The notes beneath the pieces were generated by a model. The model was not told the origin of the DNA. It saw only the letters and a list, made by a program, of their open reading frames with translations, and did no database searches. This document shows, piece after piece, positions 11,561-24,336 of a stretch of 64,000 nt of DNA (the stretch's first letter is position 1; each line of letters begins with the position of its first letter). Origin of the DNA: Molanna angustata (taxonomy: Eukaryota; Arthropoda; Insecta; Trichoptera; Molannidae); contig OY754981.1 in NCBI GenBank assembly GCA_963576475.1, forward strand, positions 25,009,411 to 25,073,410, given 5' to 3'. Made by a program: the position numbers and the translations under genes.

Positions 11561-11869
11561 TATTTTAAGTATCAGATATCACTTATTTCTTTTCTTTTTT
11601 CGTATTTGCTAAGAAATTGCTTACTGTAAAAATTCGTTTTTGAATTTGATGAACCGATTCTTCTTTATTATTTCATAATACCACGAGAAATCCAGAATGG
11701 CGAAAGTGATTAAACGATAAGCGATAATTATGGAATTTTCAAGTTCGAATTTGCTATATTTTGAAATTTCAGAAGACGTCTGTTTTCAAACTTCTTCCTG
11801 TTCTTATTTTGAATTTTCAAGATGGTTTTCGATTTTTAATCATAAGAAGGCGTAAATTTCGAAATCAAT

Positions 11870-13795
<1,926 letters not shown>

Positions 13796-14075
13796 CATAC
13801 CATCACGGCATATCCCACAATGTGGAGTAACCAGCGAAAGGTGTGCGGGTGTGCATTGCTTTATAAAAGGGAGCACAACATATCTGTGTATACCCACACA
13901 CCAGTCTCGTCTCACCTAAAAAGGAACTATATTCAGAATGGGTGGTGAACCTCATTGCTGAACTATGTGAGATGTTATTGTTGCCTGTTGTATTTTCGAT
14001 TACCCGGCTCTTACGGGACACTCGAAAACAATAATAGAAAAGAGTGGAAGCACTATTCTAAGCCGGTGCCTGAGA
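13796..14075 (+). repeat. Repeat family C, fullest copy
   Basis: The best-preserved family C copy. It runs from CATACCATCACGGCATATCC through AACCAGCGAAAGGTGTGCGG and TATAAAAGGGAGCACAAC to TCTAAGCCGGTGCCTGAG, about 280 bp. The immediate left flank is an ATTC microsatellite. No protein frame is conserved between copies. Confidence 0.6.
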
Positions 14076-14312
14076 AAATATCTAAGAAGACTTAATAGTT
14101 TGATACTTAAAAAAAATAAAGATGTACTACTACAAAATATATTTTTTATAGAAAATTAAATTATCTAGTTGAGGTGTTTCGGCTATTTTTCGATATTTTT
14201 AAAAACTTTGGAAATATAGGCAGTTAAACACATAAATTTATCATAAAAAAATATTTTTCTTAATAAAAAATGTTTGAGAATCTCTGGATTTTTTTTTTAA
14301 ATAATGGGACGA

Positions 14313-14323
14313 ACACACACACT

Positions 14324-14376
<53 letters not shown>

Positions 14377-14443
14377 ACACACACACACACACACATGCAC
14401 GCAGGCACGCACGCACGCACGCGCACACACACACACACACAGT
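14313..14443. repeat. (CA)n microsatellite
   Basis: CA dinucleotide repeat with a few TA and GC interruptions. Overlapping Thr/His and Cys/Val frames are artefacts of the repeat. Confidence 0.95.
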
Positions 14444-15242
14444 ATGTTCTACTCCGAATTCTGAGTAAATCGGTATATAGAACATACATATATGCTGCGA
14501 AGCCTCTAAGTAGGTGTTTTTTTACTTCAAAGTTGGAAAAGCCGTGAAAAATATAGACCCTACATACAAATCTTGCGTATCCTAGCTTGAAACTTTGTCG
14601 ATATGTTAAGAGAACAAAGTTCTCTTGAACAAATCGACATTTGGACAAAACACAGCGAAGAATGACTGTAAACAAATTATACACAACTAGAGAGAAAGAA
14701 AGATCGTTTTCATTTTGATTCAGAAATTTATTGTATGATGAAAATATGTTCAGAATGTATTCTCAGCTAAATAAAATACTATTGTATTAAATTTACTGCA
14801 AAAAAATGCGAAAAAATGAAACCATAACCTGAAGAAATATTGATGATAAATGTCACTCTGACATTGTTCGGTCACGTGATTCTCAGAGAAACCACGTGAT
14901 ACTCAGAGAGACACCACGAGGCACCACTTTTGTATGGAGGAGACCGCTTTGCTGTCTCGGTCTCCGGACTCGGTCTCGCTCGCGAACTGGTGTTCATACA
15001 ATTTCATACAATCTATTAACGGTTTTAAGTCTCCTGTCTCTGTCTCCTGTCTCGGTCTCCTGTCTCGGTCGCGCAGCGAACTGGTACCTTTACAATATCA
15101 CCAAGAAAGAGAACACACGACAGAATGCATTAAGTGAGAAAGACAATAATAGACACACTGCTGACACATTTCCTGTTTGTGCAATCACATTATAATTATC
15201 TCTCACACCAAATAATGACAGAATGAGAAAACTTGTATTATA
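14444..15242. other. Unassigned; pyrimidine-rich repeat near 15000
   Basis: Around 14930-15080 the sequence carries several CTGTCTCGGTCTC-type repeats and two GCGAACTGGT motifs about 95 bp apart, indicating a local imperfect duplication. No protein family was recognised in the two overlapping frames at 14896-15195. Confidence 0.35.
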
Positions 15243-15570
15243 TTTTTATTGACAATAACATCTCAATAGAGACGAAGTTGGGATATTATAGAAGAACCAG
15301 GAACTCAGGCACTTACAGGGCTTACGAACTGTCTTCGGCTGGTTTACGTGATCACATTATGCGCTTGCGGAACGTTCACCAATTATGACTTTATTGAGTT
15401 CCCTTATCAATGTAATTTTTGAAAGTTCTATGTATTTTAATAATGTGCAAACATTTCACCTGAATAATACGAAATTATACCTGAATAACGAAGAAACCTT
15501 TTTGTAACGCCATCTATTGAGAAGTTGATTTATTTTGTAAACAATGAAATCAATAGTCCTTGTAAATGAA
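15243..15570 (+). repeat. Repeat family D, copy 1
   Basis: A dispersed repeat starting AACATCTCAATAGAGACGAAG, with an internal GGAACTCAGGCACTTACAGG and a late CGCCATCTATTGAGAAG block. Related copies lie at 19260-19600 and 58857-59115. Fragments are at 12843, 23812 and, inverted, 56540-56655. No open frame. The class is unknown. Confidence 0.6.
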
Positions 15571-16264
15571 TTTTTTTTTAACTTATATTAAGTGTTTACT
15601 GTGTGAAAAAGCTAATCCAGCAACAGAATTCCTCTGCATAGCTACAAGCAAATATGACTTAACTACTCTCTCAAAAAAACCATATAAATATATTAGTTAT
15701 TGAATAAATATGCATCATGAAATATCTGGTCGTTCATTCAGATTTCTAATGTAACTTTTACATGATTTCATTTAAACAACTACTAAAGTGATGCGCCATA
15801 CTTTTTGTTTACCGAATTTAAACTCTAGTAACGTATCTACTGTTTTTAAATATCATTGTTGCCAATGCACTCTGCTGCGTCTAAGAACTGACAACATAGG
15901 ATTTTGAAGAGTGGACTGTATATTTTCCTGTATGACGTTATTTGGAATTATACGGTATGGGATGTGGTGGGAAGAGAATCAAACGTAAATTCCACTTCAG
16001 GCCGACTTCTGCACACTGATGATACATTTAATGCAGATTGTCTATCACAAATATTAAATGATGGTTCACTCAATATTAAACAATGTTAAAATAATTTCGA
16101 AAACGAACTTTTGTCAGACACGCCATATCGAAATATCATAATCACTCTCAATTGACTGTGCGACTACTAATGGTTGACTGGCCTTGGACGGGCAGCTGAT
16201 TCACTGATGGACCAAGAAGAAAAGGGGATAAGAAATGAAACGCAGGTTCGGGAGTCAACAAAAT
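15571..16264. other. AT-rich sequence, no gene seen
   Basis: A 61-codon frame at 15904-16089 has no recognisable similarity. Nothing else was seen. Confidence 0.4.
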
Positions 16265-16475
16265 AATAATAATAAATAGAATTTATAAAGCGCAAGGGCA
16301 CTACAAGGGCGCTGTAGCTTATTTGTTGGCTCTACGAAACAAGGCAGTCTTAAGAAGTCTACCGAAGGTGTCAATGTTCTGAGCTCCACGTATGTCAAGG
16401 GGCAATTTATTATATTTTAAAGGCCCGTTCACACTAAAACCGCGATCATAGTACGATCTGATTTTTTACTTTTTA
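16265..16475 (-). pseudogene. CR1-like retrotransposon 3' end
   Basis: Minus-strand codons from about 16474 down to a TAA at 16319-16321 read RSYYDRGFSVNGPLKYNKLP and continue with LDIRGAQNIDTFGRLLKTALF. This is the C-terminal pattern (F-S-V-x-G-P-x-x-x-N-x-L-P) common at the end of CR1/L2-like reverse transcriptase ORFs. The 3' end has an ATT trinucleotide repeat rather than poly-A, as expected for this group. It is only the terminal remnant of a severely 5'-truncated copy. Confidence 0.65.
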
Positions 16476-16536
16476 TCAAACGTATTAGGTAATTTCTACT
16501 CATTGCTATCATTGACATATTTTTTTTTTTTTTAAA

Positions 16537-16701
16537 TGAACATTTCCTTGTTAAACAAGTATATATACATCTTCCTACGTTCCCTCAAATAAGCATCAAT
16601 GCTTGTGCTATAGGTGAACGAAATCGGTCGAGACACGATTCGAACTCGCGACTACTGGATTACTAACCCAATGCGCTAACCGCTCTGCCATCGACCCATC
16701 T
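16537..16701 (-). repeat. tRNA-derived SINE family A
   Basis: A well-preserved minus-strand copy. It has A-box-like GGCAGAGCGGTTAGCGC and B-box-like GAGTTCGAATC, followed by the conserved body with AGGGAACGTAGGAAGATG. It abuts repeat family C on the right, as at 3836-4272. Confidence 0.7.
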
Positions 16702-16721
16702 AATATAAATGCATACATACA

Positions 16722-16965
16722 TACAATCAGCGACAGGTGTGCGAGTATGCATTACCTTATAAAAGGAAGCACGTCACATACGTGTACGTACAAACACTAG
16801 TTTCGTCTCACCTAAAAAGGCAACATTCAGAATGGGTGGTGAACCTCATTTTCGAGATGATGTTATTATGTTGATGTTACCCAGATCTTACGAGACACCC
16901 GAGAACGATGATTTTAGAAAAGTGTGGAAGCACTATTTTAAGCCGGTGTCTCACAGAAAAGTAGA
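16722..16965 (+). repeat. Repeat family C
   Basis: A copy lacking the first bases of the family, beginning near CAGCGACAGGTGTGCGAG and ending in TTTAAGCCGGTGTCTCACAG. It adjoins SINE A. Confidence 0.55.
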
Positions 16966-17902
16966 GTAGGTAGGTATTGGTAAAAAAAATGTACATAATA
17001 TTGTGGCAACAGAAAACTATTCCATCGACACAGTTGCGCGCGCATACGCCGAACGAAATGTGCCCATCGACAAACCTCCCACGCAGTTCGCCTTCATTAG
17101 TGTCTGAATAAACAGTAAGTAAGAAACTAAACTCATTTGAATTTACTTAAAGACCATCCCCATAGCATAAAAAAACTTTTTTGATACCTTTTGATTGGTT
17201 TGCACCAAGCGCTCCATCTCTCTACATATCCCTCTTGTCCGCCAACCTCTTCATCTCTTGGTAACTTCATAATCAGGGGAATAATTGTTCGAAAAAATTG
17301 TCCTTTTCTAAAATAACCTATTAGTTTTTTGTCTACTTTATTTATACCACAAATATATGTAGATCAGGGGATACATTGGTTATAAATATATCGTGAAAAT
17401 TCTGTGTCACGACGTACATAGATTATAGTGAAATCAATAATAAAGTAATTCTGAATATTTAGTTCGCCATCGAATTCAACATCCATTGCCCCATTTATTA
17501 ACAGATTAATAATTTAAATTACATTTTTTTTCGTCACGACTTCTGATGCGATTAATTTCTCTGACACATGTTTTATGCGGTGTTACAAATATGCCAATCA
17601 CTTCATCATATTAATTTTAATCGTCTTTAACTCAATATTAGGATATACAAACGTCTAACCTATACCTAACCTAACCTTACCTTTCTTTTATTCTTTGTTG
17701 TACAAATTTATTATTTTAGAGTTAAGGATTTATTATATTTAAATATTTTTATAGGTTCACGACCGTAGGTACTTTTATATAATCTAATTGATATATTTTG
17801 TTAAAACATTTATTATTCATTTTGTTTATGTTAATCTGTTGAACGTACTTTACTATCTATTTATTTATTTAATGTAGCTTCTAGGGTAACTAATAGGTAC
17901 CT
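16966..17902. other. Unassigned sequence with CCTAA-like repeats
   Basis: At 17652-17686 a short CCTAACCTAACC stretch resembles the insect telomeric TTAGG repeat, but only about three units are present. The rest shows no recognisable gene. Confidence 0.4.
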
Positions 17903-18082
17903 ACTATGTCAAATAATTATTTAACATGCACCCAATAACAAGTTGCCACATTCTGGAGACTTACGATATAAATCGTCTCACAGATCCAGTCTGGATCTGT
18001 GATCAATTATGCAATATCGTAAGTCTCCAGAATGTGGCAACTTATTATTGGGTGCGTGTTAAATTAATATTTGACATAGTAC
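17903..18082. repeat. Palindrome built from SINE B tails
   Basis: An approximately 180-bp imperfect palindrome centred near 17992. Each arm carries the SINE B tail block (CACCCAATAACAAGTTGCC, then CTGGAGACTTACGATA) in opposite orientation. The flanking CTATGTCAAATA-like sequence is also inverted on the far side. It looks like a foldback element made of two head-to-head SINE B ends. Confidence 0.65.
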
Positions 18083-18721
18083 CTGTTAGTTGCCCGAGAA
18101 GTAATATAATATAAAAAAATAGGTTATTAAGTAGATAAAGTTGAAAAAAAAACAGCTTGAAAAATCAAATGGGCTACGCAGAATAAATAGAGGCAATAGA
18201 ATAAAATTAATGGCAAGTTCAAACAATTCTAGTCATTATAATTCGCTGTTTAAACAACGTTGTCACCCGCCCCGAGAAAAATAGCGGTCGCTTCGAAACA
18301 TGTTGTATAAAATATCTGATTCGTAGTAAAGGAAATATAAATAATGCAATTATTATTTTCTTTACATTTTGAGGCGCACCCTATTGTGAACCAAATGTAA
18401 TATCATGTAACGAAATCGACAGAAACTTTATACTATGTATGTTAATAAGAACAGACTAAGACGTATCATTTTAATTTCTTCAATTCATCAATCTAATTCA
18501 AATATATTTACTTATGACAGTTTTGTACTTGTTTCTGACACCTAAACCACCTTTGTCTGTGCATTTAAATCTATTTCAACTCAAATTACTTGTCATTCTT
18601 GACAGGTGTATGTATATCGTTATGAAACGATTGGGTTGGGGCCCACGATAAATTTTTAACTCTAAAATTGAATTGTTTCAACAATGATATCTAAATTGTT
18701 TCAACAATGATTAAACGAGTA
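18083..18721. other. Unassigned AT-rich sequence
   Basis: No recognisable gene or repeat. Confidence 0.4.
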
Positions 18722-18828
18722 GGCTGTTTACATATACATTCTCACACGTTCCCTAAATAAAGCATAAATGCTTGTACTATAGGTGAACGAAATCGATCGT
18801 TGCAGGATTCGTTACTGGATTATTTTTT
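18722..18828 (-). repeat. SINE family A, headless
   Basis: Contains the SINE A body (ACGTTCCCTAAATAAAGC and CTATAGGTGAACGAAATCG) but only a trace of the tRNA-like head. Confidence 0.5.
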
Positions 18829-18899
18829 ATTTCATATTTATATGAATTTTGATATTGTCGAATAGAATTCATAATAATAATAATTTATTCATCGACATA

Positions 18900-19165
18900 C
18901 TGTAGATACTTTACAAACAAATGAAAAAAAAATAACAAAAAAGTAACAAAGTAGGTAATAACAAAATAATAACAAAATACAATAATAAAAGTAAAACAAA
19001 ATTAATAACATGTAGTAACAAAATAATAACAAAAAACAAAAATAAAAGTAAAACAAAATTAATAGCATGTAGTAACAAACTAATAACAAAGTAATAATAA
19101 CAAAAATAAAAGTTAAAATAATAAAGTTAATAGCAATAAATACAAAAGCAACAACAAAGTAAAAT
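18900..19165. repeat. A-rich AATAACAAA tandem repeats
   Basis: Repeated AATAACAAA and AAGTAAAACAAAATTAATA blocks, with a higher-order period of about 60-70 bp. The Leu/Tyr/Phe-rich frame on the minus strand at 18889-19089 is a repeat artefact. Confidence 0.6.
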
Positions 19166-19259
19166 ACAGTTTATACCGGCGTCCTGGGATCCATTTCCAT
19201 AAAAAGGAAAAATAAATATTTCTTTTATTTAATATATATAAATTACATTTTTACTGACA

Positions 19260-19625
19260 AACTTTTAACATATCAATAGAGACGATGTTGGGATATTATA
19301 GAAGAACCAGGAACTCAAGGCATCTACAGGGCTTACGACCTGTCATCGGCTGATTTACGTGATCACTTTTTGCGCTTCCGTAACGTTCACCAATTATGCC
19401 TTCTTATTGAGTTCCCTTATCAATGTAATTTTTGAAAGTTCTATGTATATATTTGAATAATGTGTTACAATTCACCTGAAAATAAGACATTATTACTGTT
19501 GCCATCTATGAAGTAAAAACCTTTTTTGTAACGCCATCTATTGAGAAAGGTTTATTTTTAAACATTGAAAACAACAGTCCTAATAAATGAGGTGACGGTG
19601 TCTCACACAGATGTCACCACTGAAC
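19260..19625 (+). repeat. Repeat family D, copy 2
   Basis: Starts near AACATATCAATAGAGACGATG and follows copy 1 closely. It ends with a GAGGTGACGGTGTCTCACAC-like block, also seen (GAGGAGACGGTGTCTCGC) in the 58.9-kb copy. Confidence 0.6.
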
Positions 19626-20139
19626 TGCGCTAGAAATATTATTTAATTTTTGGCTTGTTTCCCTACTTGTAGAAATTTGTATGTAAATCGAAAATTTTTT
19701 TAATATGAATTACAATAAAATATGCCTAATTCTTTAAATCATGAATTTTAAGTAAATCGAAGATGCAATATATTTGAATGCAATTTTAAAATCAGTTTTT
19801 GTTCAAAATTCAATTGATTCATGTTTTTAAAAAAATTCTAAAATATCTTTGGTTTTCTTATATACAGAATAACAAAACAACAAAATAACTTTGTGTTGAT
19901 TCAGTATAAATTGTCTCCCTTTATAAGACACAATTTAAACAAAGATCCTTTTTTATTTGGTATTGTAAGGGAACTGTTTTGAATTTGTTAAGATGATATT
20001 TTAGGCAAAGGTCTGGTAAAGGATTCCCTGATATGACCCCCTGCTAAAAGATAACTTATATATTTGTAACGTTGAGTGCCCAACGAAGGATACACACCGA
20101 TCTTCCGAAATACCTAAAAAAATATTATTTATATGATTT
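19626..20139. other. AT-rich sequence, no gene seen
   Basis: No recognisable feature before the satellite array. Confidence 0.4.
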
Positions 20140-22490
20140 ATTTATTCTTTCATTTGCTCTTTCATTATATTGAATCATTAACTAATTCGTTATGTCGTAT
20201 ATTCGTTCATTAACTCATTTATTCTTTCGTATACTTGTTCACTCATTCATTTGCTAATTTGCTCTTTCATATATGAATCATTAACTAATTCGTTATGTCG
20301 TATATTCGTTCATTAACTCATTTATTCTTTCGTATACTTGTTCACTCATTCATTTGCTAATTTGCTCTTTCATATATGAATCATTAACTAATTCGTTATG
20401 TCGTATATTCGTTCATTAACTCATTTATTCTTTCGTATACTTGTTCACTCATTCATTTGCTAATTTGCTCTTTCATATATGAATCATTAACTAATTCGTT
20501 ATGTCGTATATTCGTTCATTAACTCATTTATTCTTTCGTATACTTGTTCACTCATTCATTTGCTAATTTGCTCTTTCATATATGAATCATTAACTAATTC
20601 GTTATGTCGTATATTCGTTCATTAACTCATTTATTCTTTCGTATACTTGTTCACTCATTCATTTGCTAATTTGCTCTTTCATATATGAATCATTAACTAA
20701 TTCGTTATGTCGTATATTCGTTCATTAACTCATTTATTCTTTCGTATACTTGTTCACTCATTCATTTGCTAATTTGCTCTTTCATATATGAATCATTAAC
20801 TAATTCGTTATGTCGTATATTCGTTCATTAACTCATTTATTCTTTCGTATACTTGTTCACTCATTCATTTGCTAATTTGCTCTTTCATATATGAATCATT
20901 AACTAATTCGTTATGTCGTATATTCGTTCATTAACTCATTTATTCTTTCGTATACTTGTTCACTCATTCATTTGCTAATTTGCTCTTTCATATATGAATC
21001 ATTAACTAATTCGTTATGTCGTATATTCGTTCATTAACTCATTTATTCTTTCGTATACTTGTTCACTCATTCATTTGCTAATTTGCTCTTTCATATATGA
21101 ATCATTAACTAATTCGTTATGTCGTATATTCGTTCATTAACTCATTTATTCTTTCGTATACTTGTTCACTCATTCATTTGCTAATTTGCTCTTTCATATA
21201 TGAATCATTAACTAATTCGTTATGTCGTATATTCGTTCATTAACTCATTTATTCTTTCGTATACTTGTTCACTCATTCATTTGCTAATTTGCTCTTTCAT
21301 ATATGAATCATTAACTAATTCGTTATGTCGTATATTCGTTCATTAACTCATTTATTCTTTCGTATACTTGTTCACTCATTCATTTGCTAATTTGCTCTTT
21401 CATATATGAATCATTAACTAATTCGTTATGTCGTATATTCGTTCATTAACTCATTTATTCTTTCGTATACTTGTTCACTCATTCATTTGCTAATTTGCTC
21501 TTTCATATATGAATCATTAACTAATTCGTTATGTCGTATATTCGTTCATTAACTCATTTATTCTTTCGTATACTTGTTCACTCATTCATTTGCTAATTTG
21601 CTCTTTCATATATGAATCATTAACTAATTCGTTATGTCGTATATTCGTTCATTAACTCATTTATTCTTTCGTATACTTGTTCACTCATTCATTTGCTAAT
21701 TTGCTCTTTCATATATGAATCATTAACTAATTCGTTATGTCGTATATTCGTTCATTAACTCATTTATTCTTTCGTATACTTGTTCACTCATTCATTTGCT
21801 AATTTGCTCTTTCATATATGAATCATTAACTAATTCGTTATGTCGTATATTCGTTCATTAACTCATTTATTCTTTCGTATACTTGTTCACTCATTCATTT
21901 GCTAATTTGCTCTTTCATATATGAATCATTAACTAATTCGTTATGTCGTATATTCGTTCATTAACTCATTTATTCTTTCGTATACTTGTTCACTCATTCA
22001 TTTGCTAATTTGCTCTTTCATATATGAATCATTAACTAATTCGTTATGTCGTATATTCGTTCATTAACTCATTTATTCTTTCGTATACTTGTTCACTCAT
22101 TCATTTGCTAATTTGCTCTTTCATATATGAATCATTAACTAATTCGTTATGTCGTATATTCGTTCATTAACTCATTTATTCTTTCGTATACTTGTTCACT
22201 CATTCATTTGCTAATTTGCTCTTTCATATATGAATCATTAACTAATTCGTTATGTCGTATATTCGTTCATTAACTCATTTATTCTTTCGTATACTTGTTC
22301 ACTCATTCATTTGCTAATTTGCTCTTTCATATATGAATCATTAACTAATTCGTTTTGTCGTATATTCGCTCATTTGCTCATATATTCTTTCGTATATTTG
22401 TTCACTCATTCATTTGCTAACTCGTTTTTCGTATATTGGTTCATAGGCTCATTTGATCTGTCGTAAATTCGTTCATTTGCGCATTCATCT
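20140..22490. repeat. 103-bp satellite array
   Basis: Tandem array of a 103-bp unit. The marker TATGTCGTATATTCG recurs at 20191, 20294, 20397 and 20500 and keeps that spacing to about 22354, giving some 21 units. Central units look identical to each other, and only the first and last units are diverged. Each unit is built from three related segments of about 34 bp around TTCGTATA/TTCATTAACTCATT, so it probably arose from a shorter ancestor. It is non-coding. The uniformity implies recent amplification or strong homogenisation. Confidence 0.95.
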
Positions 22491-22845
22491 TCCAAAATAT
22501 AAATCAACATATTGTATTATAAGGTTATTAAATTTCTAATGATTTTTGAATATGTTTATTTTTATTCATATAATTGATTATATCCAATCTTTTTTGTCTT
22601 TTTCTTATTTATTTATTTACTTTTCTTTTGTTATTTTTGTAATCTTTATTTTTATTGTCATGTCATTATCTTCTTGACATATTACACATTGTATTGCATA
22701 TTTACGATAACTCTGGTTGGTTTGAAGGACTTACCGTTTCGCGAAAATCCTGCCAATGTACACATTATATATGTGTAGAAGGAGTAAGAATTAAATGAAC
22801 AAGTTCGAGAGTTAAAAGACTCCCATTATTTTCATATAAGATAAA
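22491..22845. other. AT-rich sequence, no gene seen
   Basis: Nothing recognisable. Confidence 0.4.
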
Positions 22846-23030
22846 CGATGGGTTTAGATGGGTCGGTGGCGAAGCGGTTAGCGCGCTGGGCTAGTAATCC
22901 AGTGGTCGCGAGTTCGAATCCTGCCTTGACCGATTTCGTTTACCTAAGCACAAGCATTTATCTGCTTATTTTAGGGAACGTAGGAAGATGTATATGTACT
23001 TGTTTAACAAGGACATATTCATTTTTTTTA
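22846..23030 (+). repeat. tRNA-derived SINE family A, best copy
   Basis: Plus-strand copy with A-box-like GGCGAAGCGGTTAGCGCG, then GGCTAGTAATCCAGTGG, then B-box-like GAGTTCGAATCC. The body includes AGGGAACGTAGGAAGATG, and the 3' end is T-rich then A-rich. The head has the layout of a tRNA gene, but the conserved body shows it is a SINE. Confidence 0.75.
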
Positions 23031-24309
23031 TAAAAAAAAAAACCTATTTTTCTGACCTAGTGAGACACATTTTATAAAAAATTAACTAATTATAATTTTT
23101 AAAAAAAATGTTGTACTTATGTTATTTAATATAAAAAAATATACAACTATTTTGATTCGGGAAGGTTGCCAGGGTCACACAAAACAGTATAGTTCTGAAT
23201 AGTTAGGTATATATCGGGTCCCAACAAACAATGGAATTACTTATCTCCGTTGGCCTGTCTTTTTATTTATACATATTTTTTTTGTATCAATGTTTTTCTG
23301 TAATAAATTGTCTCATTGTCTATTGTGCGGATAAGCGTTATTTTGAATCGGCGTTTTAAACATACATACCACCATCAGTTGTACCAACCGTCTCATTCCA
23401 TAGCTGCGTAGATTTCTTAACCTTTAAACTTTTACCTTAAAACGGGTTGGTGGGGCCCCTTCCACCGGGCTAAGCCGGTTACATTTCACTCTATTGTTTG
23501 CTTTTGATATTATTATTATTTATTAATTATTAACGACAGAATATCATACCATTTGACAAGACCGAAATATGCAGAGTTGTATTATTGTAATAAGTTTGTA
23601 AAAAATAAGATCATTGTTGTGTCTGTCTGAAAATAATCATTTAATGAGAAAGTTAAAGAGGTCTGACATGTACTTCGATGTCCGTCTTCGATGTACGCCT
23701 ATTATCAGGAAAAAAAATCGAATATTCTTTTTTAATTGCATATACGCAAACATTGGATTTTTTTCCCTTTCGGGAGTCAAATGATATTATTATTGACAAA
23801 CATTTTTTCAACATCTCAATAGAGACGAAGTTGGGATATTGTATATATTGTATTGTGTCATTGATTCTTCATTGAAATGTGAAATGATTTCGTATTTCAA
23901 ACACATTCCGACGATTTTGTGTCGAACCATTTATCCCCGAATTAATAAGAATATTAGTAATATAAGATAAATTAAAAAAATCGGGGTGTGTTTGTTATTT
24001 TTCTACAAGAATATTTACGGAATATAATTGAAGGAATTGAAGGAATATTTTTCTTTATTAATATCCAAAGTATCTAAGTTATTTTTTTCGAAACGATTTG
24101 AAACGAGTGGGTTTTAGCCAACACTGAACTCCCCATACCAAAGTGTTCATTATTTCTTCTTGAAATGTTGACAATCACTAAATGCATTTTTATAAAGTTC
24201 TAAATGTATTTTAATAAACATTTCTATTAGATTCTTAAACAAATATAAGATTCCCAAATGACAATATCAATATGAAGTAGATCAATCAATTTTCCCATAC
24301 AGAAGCTAT
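23031..24309. other. AT-rich sequence with repeat crumbs
   Basis: Around 23450 a GGGCTAAGCCGGTTAC-like piece resembles the family C tail. A family D head fragment lies at 23812-23843. No gene was recognised. Confidence 0.4.
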
Positions 24310-24336
24310 TATTCTTCTGATAATAGCTTCTGTATG
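24298..24336. repeat. Short inverted repeat at retrotransposon 5' junction
   Basis: ATACAGAAGCTATTAT (24298-24313) is the inverse of ATAATAGCTTCTGTAT (24321-24336), with a 7-bp spacer. A further partial copy (GATAATAGCTTCT) lies at about 24352. The repeat straddles the proposed 5' junction of the element that follows. Confidence 0.7.

Noticed and set aside
14270..14684. Thr/His-rich and Cys/Val-rich frames
   Set aside because: Products of the CA microsatellite on either strand.
17652..17686. Interstitial telomere (TTAGG/CCTAA)
   Set aside because: Only about three imperfect units, too few to claim a telomeric origin.
20140..22490. Possible CRISPR-like array because of the regular repeat
   Set aside because: Whole units repeat without unique spacers, and the context is a eukaryotic chromosome. 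It is a satellite.
22846..22925. Candidate tRNA gene (A box and B box, anticodon-like loop)
   Set aside because: The same head with the same downstream body recurs at several loci, which identifies a SINE rather than a tRNA gene.
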